Shown here piece after piece: positions 35,687-43,761 of a stretch of 64,000 nt of DNA. The notes beneath the pieces are model-generated. The model saw only the letters and a program-made list of their open reading frames with translations, was not told where the DNA came from and did no database searches. This DNA is from Clostridiales bacterium. GTDB lineage: Bacteria; Bacillota; Clostridia; Oscillospirales; Oscillospiraceae. The position numbers were made by a program, and so were the translations under genes. The number at the start of each line of letters is the position of its first letter. The first letter of the stretch is position 1. Where the stretch lies: contig SFDT01000003.1 of NCBI GenBank assembly GCA_004558115.1, positions 42,319 through 106,318 of the forward strand, given 5' to 3'.

Positions 35687-36667
35687 TTACTTTCCGGCAG
35701 CCAAACGGCGGCGCTTGGCCTCCATCTGGGCACGGATGACGTCCATCAGAACGGCCAGGATGATGACCAGGCCCAGGACGATGTTCTGAACTGCGGAATC
35801 GATGGACAGCAGGGTGAAGCCGTTGCGCAGAACGGAGATGATGAGGCAGCCCAGCATGGTGCCGAACATGGTGCCCTTGCCGCCGGTGAAGGAGGCGCCG
35901 CCGATGATGCAGGCGGCGATAGCGTCGGTATCATAGGGCTGGGTGGCGTTGGCGCCGTTGCAGATGCCGGAACGGCCCACGGAAACGATACCGGCCAGAG
36001 CGGCCATGATACCGGACATGGTGTAGCAGAAGGTCAGCACGTTGGCGGTGTTGATACCGGACAGGCGGGTGGCCTCCATGTTGCCGCCGGCGCAATAGAT
36101 GGAGCGGCCCAGAGCGGTCTTGCTCAGGAAAATGTGCATGACCACATACAGCACGATGACCACGATGAAGCTGACGGGGAAGCCGCCGATGGTGGTCAGG
36201 CCCAGCCACTGAACAGAGGCGGGGAACGTATTGATCATCTGGCTGCCTGTGACCAACAGTGCAAGGCCCCACAGCACGTTCTTCATGCCCAGGGTGGACA
36301 CGAAGGGATGAGGCAGGTGCAGACGGGTCAGCAGGGTGCCGTTGATGAAGCCCACCAGACCGCCGGCCAGGATGCCGATGATCATCAGCAGGATGCCGCT
36401 GGACATGCCGGACTTGGACAGGGCGCCCATCAAGCAGGCGCAGAACACGGCGTTGGCGCCCACGGACAGGTCAATACCTGCGGTGATCAGGCACAGCAGC
36501 ATACCGACAGCCAGGAAGGCGTTGAAGGCCGTCTGCTTCAGGATACTCATCAGGTTGGAGTAGCTGTAAAAGTTCTTGTTGGAGATCGCCAGGAACAGGC
36601 ACATGATTACCAGTGCCAGGATCGTGCCCAGCTGAAAGCCGGAGCCGCTTTTTTTCTTCTTAGTCAT
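35687..36667 (-). CDS. Sugar ABC transporter permease (RbsC/IatP type)
   Basis: 326 residues, about 8-10 membrane helices, of the ribose/xylose/inositol permease family: KQTAFNAFLAVGMLLCLITAGIDLSVG near the N-terminus, HPFVSTLGMKNVLWGLAL, the ATPase-contact loop GGNMEATRLSGIN and GGASFTGGKGTMFGTMLG. Its ATG overlaps the ATPase gene by eight bases. With its neighbours it should import inositol or a related polyol. Confidence 0.93.
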   Translation of the reverse strand: MTKKKKSGSGFQLGTILALVIMCLFLAISNKNFYSYSNLMSILKQTAFNAFLAVGMLLCLITAGIDLSVGANAVFCACLMGALSKSGMSSGILLMIIGILAGGLVGFINGTLLTRLHLPHPFVSTLGMKNVLWGLALLVTGSQMINTFPASVQWLGLTTIGGFPVSFIVVIVLYVVMHIFLSKTALGRSIYCAGGNMEATRLSGINTANVLTFCYTMSGIMAALAGIVSVGRSGICNGANATQPYDTDAIAACIIGGASFTGGKGTMFGTMLGCLIISVLRNGFTLLSIDSAVQNIVLGLVIILAVLMDVIRAQMEAKRRRLAAGK

Positions 36668-38162
36668 CTAAAGTTCCTCCCCATGCCGCTTTCATGATGT
36701 CTTCCTGATTGAAATGCTTGCTGTCACGGTCAACGGTGGCCATGACTCTGCCTCCGCGCATAACGACCACGCGGTCGCTCATGCCCAGAATCTCCGGCAT
36801 TTCCGAGGAGATCATGATGACGCATTTACCAGCCTTTACCAGGCTGTTCATAACATTGTAGACCTCGACCTTGGCGCCCACGTCGATACCGCGGGTCGGC
36901 TCGTCGAAAATGTAGATATCGGCGTCGGAGTTGATCCACTTGCCGATGACGACCTTCTGCTGGTTGCCGCCGGACAGCTGTCCGACGATCTCGTCGATAG
37001 AGGGCGTCTTGATCCGCAGAGACTCGATATGGCCCTGGCCGGTCTCCTCGATGCGCTTTTCATTGAGGAAGGGACCGTCACTGTGCTTTTTGAAGCTGGA
37101 CATGATGAGGTTGGTGCGGATGCTTTCGCCCAGCACCAGGCCGGAGCCCTTGCGGTCCTCCGTCAGCAGGGCGATGCCCGCCGCGATGGCCTGCTTGGGG
37201 CTTTTGATCTTGACTTCCTTGCCCTTGACATAGATCTTGCCGCCGTCCAGAGGGTCGGCACCGAAGATGGCGCGGACAGTCTCCGTCCGGCCGGCGCCCA
37301 CCAGGCCGCTCATGCCCAGGATCTGGCCGCCGTAAGCCTCGAAGCTGACACCGTGCAGCACGCCGCCGATCTCCAGGTTCTCCGCCTTCAGCATGCAGTC
37401 GCCCTTGACGCCGAATTCCTTGGGGAACTGGTTTTCCAGGGTGCGGCCCACCATGGAGGCGATGAGGGAATCGTTGGTCCAGTCCTTGATGTCGCGGGTC
37501 TCGATGTACTCACCGTCACGGATGACGGTCACGCGGTCGCACAGCTCAAAAAGCTCCTCCAGCTTGTGGGAGACGAACAGGATGCCGATGCCCCGGTCCT
37601 TCAGTTCCCGGCAGGTCTTCATCAGCTGCTCGACCTCTTTTTCGCCCAGAGAGGAGGTGGGCTCGTCCATGATGATCATCTTGGCGTCGATCAAAACGGC
37701 CTTGGCGATCTCAATCATCTGCTGGACGCCCATGCCCAGAGTGCCCGCCGCTTTGCGGGGATCCACATCCTGGCCCAGGGACTTCATGACCTCCTCGGCC
37801 TTCTTATGCATGGCGTCATAGTCCAGCAGGGCGCCCTTTTTCAGCCACTTGTTGATGAAAATGTTGTCAGTCACGCTCAGCAGCTTTTCAATGTTCAGCT
37901 CCTGATACACGCAGGCAATACCCGCCGCCGCGGACTCGTTGGGGTTTTTAAAGACCCGCTTTTCGCCGTTGACGTAGATTTCGCCCTCGTCGGCCATATG
38001 AACGCCGGTGAGGACCTTGATCAGTGTGGACTTGCCTGCGCCGTTTTCACCGATCAGGCCATGGATCTCTCCCGGCTTAACGGCAAGCTGCATGTTGTGC
38101 AATGCAACTACGCCCGGAAATCGCTTCGTTATGTTTTTCAGCTCAACTACGTATTCGCTCAC
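36660..38162 (-). CDS. Sugar ABC transporter ATP-binding protein (RbsA/MglA type, two ABC domains)
   Basis: 500 residues with two fused ABC domains. First domain: Walker A GENGAGKST, LSVTDNIF, Walker B region MIIMDEPTSSLG. Second: degenerate Walker A GLVGAGRTE, signature QLSGGNQQKVVIGKW, IYIFDEPTRGIDVG. A degenerate second Walker A is normal for this family. Energises the permease encoded next to it. The N-terminal start at 38162 follows GAGGTGATATTC. About 200 bases of hairpin-rich DNA separate it from the upstream binding-protein gene. Confidence 0.95.
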   Translation of the reverse strand: MSEYVVELKNITKRFPGVVALHNMQLAVKPGEIHGLIGENGAGKSTLIKVLTGVHMADEGEIYVNGEKRVFKNPNESAAAGIACVYQELNIEKLLSVTDNIFINKWLKKGALLDYDAMHKKAEEVMKSLGQDVDPRKAAGTLGMGVQQMIEIAKAVLIDAKMIIMDEPTSSLGEKEVEQLMKTCRELKDRGIGILFVSHKLEELFELCDRVTVIRDGEYIETRDIKDWTNDSLIASMVGRTLENQFPKEFGVKGDCMLKAENLEIGGVLHGVSFEAYGGQILGMSGLVGAGRTETVRAIFGADPLDGGKIYVKGKEVKIKSPKQAIAAGIALLTEDRKGSGLVLGESIRTNLIMSSFKKHSDGPFLNEKRIEETGQGHIESLRIKTPSIDEIVGQLSGGNQQKVVIGKWINSDADIYIFDEPTRGIDVGAKVEVYNVMNSLVKAGKCVIMISSEMPEILGMSDRVVVMRGGRVMATVDRDSKHFNQEDIMKAAWGGTLDD

Positions 38163-38197
38163 CTGAATATCACCTCAATTTCTCCCGATTGAAGGGA

Positions 38198-38330
38198 CGC
38201 GCGGTAAACGCGCGGTAGAAGCCCGCCACGGTGCGGGCTGACGGTCAAAGGCGGACAGCAGTCCGCCGCGGGTTGGAAAAGGGATAATGGAAAGGTGGCC
38301 CCGCCCTAGTTCCACCGGGGCGGGGCCCAC
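38198..38330 (-). other. Hairpin cluster between binding-protein and ATPase genes
   Basis: Four structures in one intercistronic gap: a direct repeat ACGCGCGGTA x2 (38197-38217), AGCCCGC / GCGGGCT (38220-38239), GGCGGAC / GTCCGCC (38250-38267) and a strong near-perfect GTGGCCCCGCCC / GGGCGGGGCCCAC (38295-38330). In the direction of transcription the last one comes first, 30 bases after the binding-protein stop, as expected for partial termination or mRNA protection that keeps the binding protein in excess. Confidence 0.65.
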
Positions 38331-38362
38331 TTTTACTTCAAATCAGCTGCTGTGTCCCGGAA

Positions 38363-39376
38363 TCAAGCCAGGTAGCCCTGCAGCTCCTCCAGACGGGCCT
38401 GGGCGGTGTCGGGATCGACGATGGAAGCACCGGCATCGATGAAGGTGTCCAGGGTCTCGCCCTGCAGCGCGCGGACCACAGCGTCAACGGACTCATAGCC
38501 CATGCTGTAACCCTGCTGGCAGACAGACATGGTCTCTTCACCGGCCAGGATGGACTTGCAGGCGGACTGGATGCCGTCGAAGCCCAGGAACACGGTGTTC
38601 TCATAAGCGGCGTTGCCGGCAGCGGCACGGGCAGCGGCCATGGCCATATCGTCGTTGTTGGCGCAGATAACGGCGATGCCCTCGGGATGGTTCTGCATGA
38701 TAGCCTCCATGCAGGTGACGGCCTGGTCAGCCACGGCGTTGGCGTACTGGACCTCGTCATACAGGAAGGTGCCGCCAGCGGCCTCGATACCGGCAGCGTA
38801 GCCCTTCATACGGGCCTCGTTGGTGGAGTCGCCCTGAACGCCGGCGATCTCAATGCACTTGATCTCTTCCCAGCCGCGCTCCTTGGCCAGGTTGGCAGCA
38901 GCCTCGCCGCCCAGCTTGCCGGCGGCCTCGTTGCCGGTACCGACGAAGGACAGGACCTCGGGGGCGTCAATGTTGGTGTCAACGGCCACGATGGGCTTGG
39001 TCTGGCCCTTGATCATGTTGGCCACCATGTCGGCCTGCAGGGGAGCGATAACATAACCGTCGATGTCGGCATTGTTCATGTCGGTCTCGATCATGTTCTG
39101 CTGCTCGTCATAAGCGGTCTCGGAGGTAGCGCCCTTCACCTCAACGTGAACGTTGGGATGATCCTTCTCATAGGCCTCGGCACCGGCGACCACATAGCCC
39201 CAATACTCGGAGGAGGTGGTCTTCAGGATGACGGAGATGTTGTACTCCTGCTCACCGCTCTGCTCGGCGGCGGGAGTCTCAGCGGGGGCTGCGGGGGCCT
39301 CTTCCTTCTTGCTGCCGCAAGCCATCAGAGACAGGGCCATGACGAGAGCCATGGTCAGCGCAAAAAACTTTTTCAT
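38363..39376 (-). CDS. Sugar ABC transporter substrate-binding lipoprotein (periplasmic-binding-protein type I, inositol candidate)
   Basis: 337 residues. Lipoprotein signal peptide with lipobox LSLMACG, a Glu/Ala/Pro linker, then a ribose/inositol-type binding domain: SVILKTTSSEYWGYVVAGAEAY, NADIDGYVIAPLQADMV, VAVDTNIDAPEVLSFVGTGN, ICANNDDMAMAAARAA and FLGFDGIQSACKSI. Start ATG 39376 with GGAGAAAAG upstream. First gene of the leftward transport arm; inositol as ligand is inferred from the adjacent iol genes. Confidence 0.92.
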   Translation of the reverse strand: MKKFFALTMALVMALSLMACGSKKEEAPAAPAETPAAEQSGEQEYNISVILKTTSSEYWGYVVAGAEAYEKDHPNVHVEVKGATSETAYDEQQNMIETDMNNADIDGYVIAPLQADMVANMIKGQTKPIVAVDTNIDAPEVLSFVGTGNEAAGKLGGEAAANLAKERGWEEIKCIEIAGVQGDSTNEARMKGYAAGIEAAGGTFLYDEVQYANAVADQAVTCMEAIMQNHPEGIAVICANNDDMAMAAARAAAGNAAYENTVFLGFDGIQSACKSILAGEETMSVCQQGYSMGYESVDAVVRALQGETLDTFIDAGASIVDPDTAQARLEELQGYLA

Positions 39377-39460
39377 GTACTTCTTTTCTCCTTTTTGATT
39401 AAATTCCGGGAATCTCTTCCGCAAAAAAGCTGTGGAACGATCCCCGGTAAATCTGTAAAG

Positions 39461-39490
39461 ATTTTACCACCAAAATAAAAATCAAGTCAA
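39461..39490 (-). promoter_or_regulatory. Promoter of the inositol importer arm
   Basis: Minus strand TTGACT (39485-39490), 18-bp spacer, TAAAAT (39461-39466). Confidence 0.6.
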
Positions 39491-39492
39491 TA

Positions 39493-39548
39493 GTCCGCAC
39501 AATTTATGTGTAGTATTGCAGAAATAACTTGTGCATTTTTGTGCGGAC
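39493..39548. promoter_or_regulatory. Long inverted repeat abutting the importer promoter
   Basis: GTCCGCACAA (39493-39502) and its exact complement TTGTGCGGAC (39539-39548), 36 bases apart and starting two bases from the -35. A partial third copy, TTGTGC, lies at 39529. A candidate operator for an activator of the inositol locus; no regulator gene is present in the locus. Confidence 0.6.
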
Positions 39549-39944
39549 AGACAAAAATATCTGCAATTTTATAAAATCCAGGTAAAAAATAAGTAAAGAT
39601 TTTGCGTGAAAAAAAGGAGAAAACTGTGTAGGGAAACAGATGCCCGCGACGGGCGGAGACATCACGAGGATTTACCTCCAAAATCATGAAAAATTTGGAA
39701 CTGTCATATCTGCAAAAAATTGGGGAGGACCTTTGGCTAAATCGGAAAAAATCGCGGAGGACCAGGAAAAAGCATTGCATTTTCCAGGCAAGGATGATAC
39801 TTTCTTTAATAGCGAAAACGCTTACGTCTCCCGTTTTGCATGTACTTCTGTGAACGGACACAGAAAACGGGGCGATGCGTGCCGGCCTTTCACAAAGGCC
39901 GGGAAGACCCAATCTATACATTATATTTGAGGAGGACGTTTCCT
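39549..39944 (+). other. Non-coding control region ahead of iolE
   Basis: About 400 bases without a convincing gene; short open frames on both strands lack ribosome sites. It holds an AGCGAAAACGCT imperfect palindrome (39811-39822) and a perfect 9-bp hairpin CCGGCCTTT / AAAGGCCGG (39882-39902) without a T tract. TATACATTATATT near 39916 may contain the -10 of the iolE transcript. Confidence 0.5.
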
Positions 39945-40847
39945 ATGTTCGATCAGAACCACGTATTCCTTGGTATCGCGCCCATCGGCTGGTGCAATGA
40001 CGACATGCCTGAACTGGGTGCCGAGAACACCTTCCAGCAGATCGTCAGCGAGATGGCCCTGGCGGGCTTTACCGGCTGCGAGATCGGCAACAAGTATCCC
40101 ACCGACCCCGCTGAGCTGAAGAAGGCCCTGGACCTGCGGGGCATGCGCATTGCCAGCCGCTGGTATTCTTCCTTCATCCTGACCCGCCCCATGGAGGAGG
40201 AGATCGCCGACTTCACCGCAAACCTGGATTTCCTGGAGGCCGTGGGTGCCAACCGCATCAACGTCAGCGAGCAGAGCTACTCCATCCAGGGCCAGATGGA
40301 CACCCCCGTTCTGACCGGCGGTCACAAGCATGTCATGAACGACGAGGAGTGGGACCGCTTCTGCGCCGGATTGAACACCCTGGGCAAGATCGCCGTTGAG
40401 CGCGGCTTCAAGTTGTGCTTCCACCACCACATGGGCACTGTGGTCCAGACCAGCGAGGAGACGGACCGCATGATGAGCAACACCGATCCCCGGTATGTGT
40501 TCCTGTGCTATGATACCGGCCACTTCACCTTCGCCGGCGAGGACCCCCTGGCCATGCTGAAGAAGTATGTGGACCGCGTGGGCCACGTCCATCTGAAGGA
40601 CATGCGCCTGAGCGTGGTCGAGGAGGCCCGTAAGAACAACTGGAGTTTCCTGCAGTCCGTCCGCAACGGTGCGTTCACCGTGCCCGGCGACGGCGACGTG
40701 GACTTCGACCCCGTGTTCAAGGTGCTGGCTGACGCCGGCTACCAGGGCTGGCTGCTGGTGGAGGCCGAGCAGGACCCCGCCAAGGCCAATCCTCTGGAGT
40801 ATGCCATGAAGGGCCGCAAGTACATCGCGGAGCACACCGGTCTGTAA
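39945..40847 (+). CDS. iolE: Inosose dehydratase IolE
   Basis: Dehydrates scyllo-inosose to 3D-trihydroxycyclohexane-1,2-dione, the second step of inositol breakdown. 300 residues, xylose-isomerase-like TIM barrel: start MFDQNHVFLGIAPIGWCNDD, FTGCEIGNKYP, KLCFHHHMGTVVQT, CYDTGHFTFAG with metal ligands, and VHLKDMR. ATG 39945 follows TGAGGAGGACG; the frame upstream to 39840 is leader. First gene of iolE-iolB-iolD-iolG. Confidence 0.95.
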   Translation: MFDQNHVFLGIAPIGWCNDDMPELGAENTFQQIVSEMALAGFTGCEIGNKYPTDPAELKKALDLRGMRIASRWYSSFILTRPMEEEIADFTANLDFLEAVGANRINVSEQSYSIQGQMDTPVLTGGHKHVMNDEEWDRFCAGLNTLGKIAVERGFKLCFHHHMGTVVQTSEETDRMMSNTDPRYVFLCYDTGHFTFAGEDPLAMLKKYVDRVGHVHLKDMRLSVVEEARKNNWSFLQSVRNGAFTVPGDGDVDFDPVFKVLADAGYQGWLLVEAEQDPAKANPLEYAMKGRKYIAEHTGL

Positions 40848-40914
40848 GGTGCCGGGAGGGAGCATGACTTCCTCTTTGCATATGCTTACATTATAAGTTT
40901 GGAGATGATATCCG

Positions 40915-41715
40915 ATGACCTATTTTAATAAGAACGACCAGCTGAAGAACGGATACAACGCCTATATCGACACCGCCGTGGACGATATGGGCACCCAGAT
41001 GGACGTGGGCCTCCTTCTGATGGAGCCCGGTGACACCTTCACCTTCGACGAGGCGGAAAAGGAAGTCGCCGTCCTGCTGTTCTCCGGCAGCGTGACGTAT
41101 GAGTGGGCCGGCAAGACCTGCGAGGCGGAGCGCCCCGACTGCTTCCATCATGAGGCGTTCTGCCTGCTGGCCGGCTGCGGCACCAAGATCACCCTGACCG
41201 CTCACGCCCACAGTGAGCTGTACATCCAGAAGACCGTCAATAAGGTCCCCTTCGAGGCTGTCATGTACACGCCGGAGACCGTCCAGACCCAGCACGCCGG
41301 CTGCCATGGCGAGCTGCTGGGCTGCATGGAGCGGGAGATCAAGACCTTCTTCGACCACGACAACGCACCCTTCTCCAACATGGTCCTGGGCGAGGTTTTG
41401 AACCACCCCGGCAAGTGGTCTTCCTATCCTCCTCATCACCATCCCCAGCCCGAGGTGTATTTCTACCGCTTTGACTATCCCCAGGGCTTCGGCGCCGGCT
41501 TTGCCAACGGTGAGATCTACAAGACCGGCCACAACGGTCTGTCCGTCATCAACCACGGCTTCCACTCCCAGACCGCCGCGCCCGGCTACGCCATGTGCTA
41601 TGCCTGGGGCATCCGGCACCTGGAGGGCGATCCCTGGCTGAAGACCCGCATCGACGATGAGGAGCACGAGTGGCTGTGGAAGCCCGACGCCAATGAGCAC
41701 ATCTATCAGGGCTGA
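40915..41715 (+). CDS. iolB: 5-deoxy-glucuronate isomerase IolB
   Basis: Converts 5-deoxy-glucuronate to 5-dehydro-2-deoxy-gluconate. 266 residues, bicupin fold: DVGLLLMEPGDTF, the metal-site region SSYPPHHHPQPEVYFYRF and GHNGLSVINHGFHSQTAAPGYAMCY are family marks. A 67-base gap follows iolE, with a TTATAAG before a GGAGATGATATCC ribosome site. Length and motifs are standard. Confidence 0.95.
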   Translation: MTYFNKNDQLKNGYNAYIDTAVDDMGTQMDVGLLLMEPGDTFTFDEAEKEVAVLLFSGSVTYEWAGKTCEAERPDCFHHEAFCLLAGCGTKITLTAHAHSELYIQKTVNKVPFEAVMYTPETVQTQHAGCHGELLGCMEREIKTFFDHDNAPFSNMVLGEVLNHPGKWSSYPPHHHPQPEVYFYRFDYPQGFGAGFANGEIYKTGHNGLSVINHGFHSQTAAPGYAMCYAWGIRHLEGDPWLKTRIDDEEHEWLWKPDANEHIYQG

Positions 41716-41740
41716 TGAAATTTAGGAGGTAACGACCAAC

Positions 41741-43669
41741 ATGAAAACCGTTCGTTTGACCATGGCACAGGCCCTGGTCCGTTTCCTGGAGAACCAGTTC
41801 ATCGAGGTGGACGGCGTGCAGAACCGCTTCGTCCGCGGCGTGTTTATCATTCCCGGCCACGGCAACGTGGTGGGCTTCGGCCAGGCGCTGACCCAGGAGG
41901 CCAAGCACCTGGAGGTCTGGCACGGCCAGAACGAGCAGGGCATGGCCCAGGCCGCCGTGGCCTTCGCCAAGCAGATGAAGCGCAAGCAGATCTGCGTGGC
42001 CACCTCCTCCGTGGGCCCCGGCGCCGCCAATATGGTTACCGCCTGCGGCACCGCCACCGCCAACAACATCCCCCTGCTGGTGCTGCCCGGCGACGTGTAT
42101 GCCTGCCGCCAGCCCGACCCCGTGCTGCAGCAGGTGGAGCAGACCCACAACCTGTCCATTTCCACCAATGACGCCTTCAAGGCCGTCTGCCGCTACTGGG
42201 ACCGCATCGTCCGTCCCGAGCAGCTGATGAGCGCCATGATCTCCGCTTTCCGGGTGCTGACCGATCCCGCCAACACCGGCGCTGTCTGCATCGCCATGCC
42301 TCAGGACGTGGAGGGCGAGGCCTATGACTATCCCGAGAGCTTCTTCAAAAAGCGCGTGTGGCGCCTGGAGCGCCGCCCCGCCACCGAGGCCGCTCTGAAC
42401 GACGCCGCCGAGGCCATCAAGAAGGCTAAGCGTCCCATGCTGATCTGCGGCGGCGGTGTCCGCTACTCCGAGGCTCACGCCGAGTTCCGTGCTTTCGCCG
42501 AGGCCACCGGCATTCCCTTCGCCGAGACCCAGGCGGGCAAGAGCGCCATTGAGTGGACCCATCCCCTGAACCTGGGCGGCGTCGGCGTTACCGGCTGCTC
42601 CGCTGCCAACGACATCGCCAAGAAGGCGGACCTGGTTATCGGTGTCGGCACCCGCTACACCGATTTCACCACTTCTTCCAAGTGGCTGTTCAAGGATACC
42701 TGCAAGTTTGTCAACATCAATGTCTCCGAGTTCCAGGCCCTGAAGATGGAGGCCATCCCTGTGGTGGCCGACGCCAAGGACGCCCTGCCCCGTCTGCTTG
42801 CCAAGCTGGACGGCTACAAGGCCCCCTACACCACGGAGGTCGCCGCCGCCAAGGAGAAGTGGCTCAAGGAGTTGGAGCGTCTGGACAACATCGTCTTCGA
42901 GGACAAGAAGTCCTGGAAGCCCATCATCAACGACGCCAACGCCGACTCTGCCAAGCGCTTTGCCAAGGACCTGAACGCCGGTCTGTGCCAGACCACCGTT
43001 CTGGGTGCCATCAACGCCATGATGGCTGATGATGACGTGGCCATCGGCGCCGCCGGCTCCCTGCCCGGCGATATGCAGCGTGTGTGGCGTCCCCGTGCCC
43101 AGGATACCTACAATATGGAGTACGGCTACTCCACCATGGGTTACGAGATTGCCGGCGCCCTGGGCGTGAAGCTGGCCATCGGCGACAAGCGGGAGGTCTA
43201 TGCCTTCTGCGGCGACGGCAGCTTCCACATGCTCCACGGCGAGCTGGTGACCGCTGTTATGGAGCGCAAGAAGATCAACATCTGCCTGTTCGACAACGCC
43301 AGCTTCGGCTGCATCAACAACCTGCAGGTGGGCCACGGCAACAAGACCCTGTGCACCGAGCTGCGCTACCGCAACAAGGACGGCCTGTTCGGCGACTTCC
43401 TGAACATCGACTACGCCAAGGTGGCGGAGGGCTATGGCTGCAAGTCCTACTCCATCCGCACCATGGAGGAGCTGGTGGCTGCCTTCGAGGACGCCAAGAA
43501 GGTCAAGAACCAGCCTGTCCTGTTTGACATCAAGGTCCTGCCCAAGACCATGACCGACGGTTATGGCTCCTGGTGGCGCGTGGGTGACACCGAGGTGTCC
43601 GAGCGCCAGGAGAACCTGGACGCATATGCTTCTCACCTGGAGCATGTGAAGGACGCCCGCAAGTATTGA
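41741..43669 (+). CDS. iolD: 3D-(3,5/4)-trihydroxycyclohexane-1,2-dione acylhydrolase IolD
   Basis: ThDP-dependent ring-opening enzyme yielding 5-deoxy-glucuronate. 642 residues, the acetolactate-synthase-like three-domain layout: N-terminal PYR domain with the ThDP-activating Glu in WHGQNEQGMAQA, central domain GGGVRYSEA, C-terminal PP domain with the GDGSFHM ... DNASFGCINNLQ metal/ThDP motif. GGAGG is nine bases before the ATG. Only 25 bases separate it from iolB. Order E-B-D supports the assignment over acetolactate synthase. Confidence 0.95.
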   Translation: MKTVRLTMAQALVRFLENQFIEVDGVQNRFVRGVFIIPGHGNVVGFGQALTQEAKHLEVWHGQNEQGMAQAAVAFAKQMKRKQICVATSSVGPGAANMVTACGTATANNIPLLVLPGDVYACRQPDPVLQQVEQTHNLSISTNDAFKAVCRYWDRIVRPEQLMSAMISAFRVLTDPANTGAVCIAMPQDVEGEAYDYPESFFKKRVWRLERRPATEAALNDAAEAIKKAKRPMLICGGGVRYSEAHAEFRAFAEATGIPFAETQAGKSAIEWTHPLNLGGVGVTGCSAANDIAKKADLVIGVGTRYTDFTTSSKWLFKDTCKFVNINVSEFQALKMEAIPVVADAKDALPRLLAKLDGYKAPYTTEVAAAKEKWLKELERLDNIVFEDKKSWKPIINDANADSAKRFAKDLNAGLCQTTVLGAINAMMADDDVAIGAAGSLPGDMQRVWRPRAQDTYNMEYGYSTMGYEIAGALGVKLAIGDKREVYAFCGDGSFHMLHGELVTAVMERKKINICLFDNASFGCINNLQVGHGNKTLCTELRYRNKDGLFGDFLNIDYAKVAEGYGCKSYSIRTMEELVAAFEDAKKVKNQPVLFDIKVLPKTMTDGYGSWWRVGDTEVSERQENLDAYASHLEHVKDARKY

Positions 43670-43680
43670 TCGCTTTTGTT

Positions 43681-43703
43681 CCGGGCGGGGTCTGCCCGCC
43701 CGG
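43681..43703 (+). other. Intercistronic hairpin between iolD and iolG
   Basis: Perfect 9-bp arms CCGGGCGGG / CCCGCCCGG with a five-base loop and no T tract; a likely stability or attenuation element within the operon. Confidence 0.6.
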
Positions 43704-43761
43704 AGCGAGTGAAAATGTACGACCTACCATTTTATTATAAGAGAAAAGGAAGGTAATCAAC

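Noticed and set aside
38198..38267. CRISPR-like repeats
   Set aside because: Only two tandem 10-mers and unrelated hairpins; no regular spacers or cas genes.
39487..39930. Open frames on both strands in the inositol control region
   Set aside because: No ribosome sites, no recognisable protein, and the region holds promoters, inverted repeats and hairpins.
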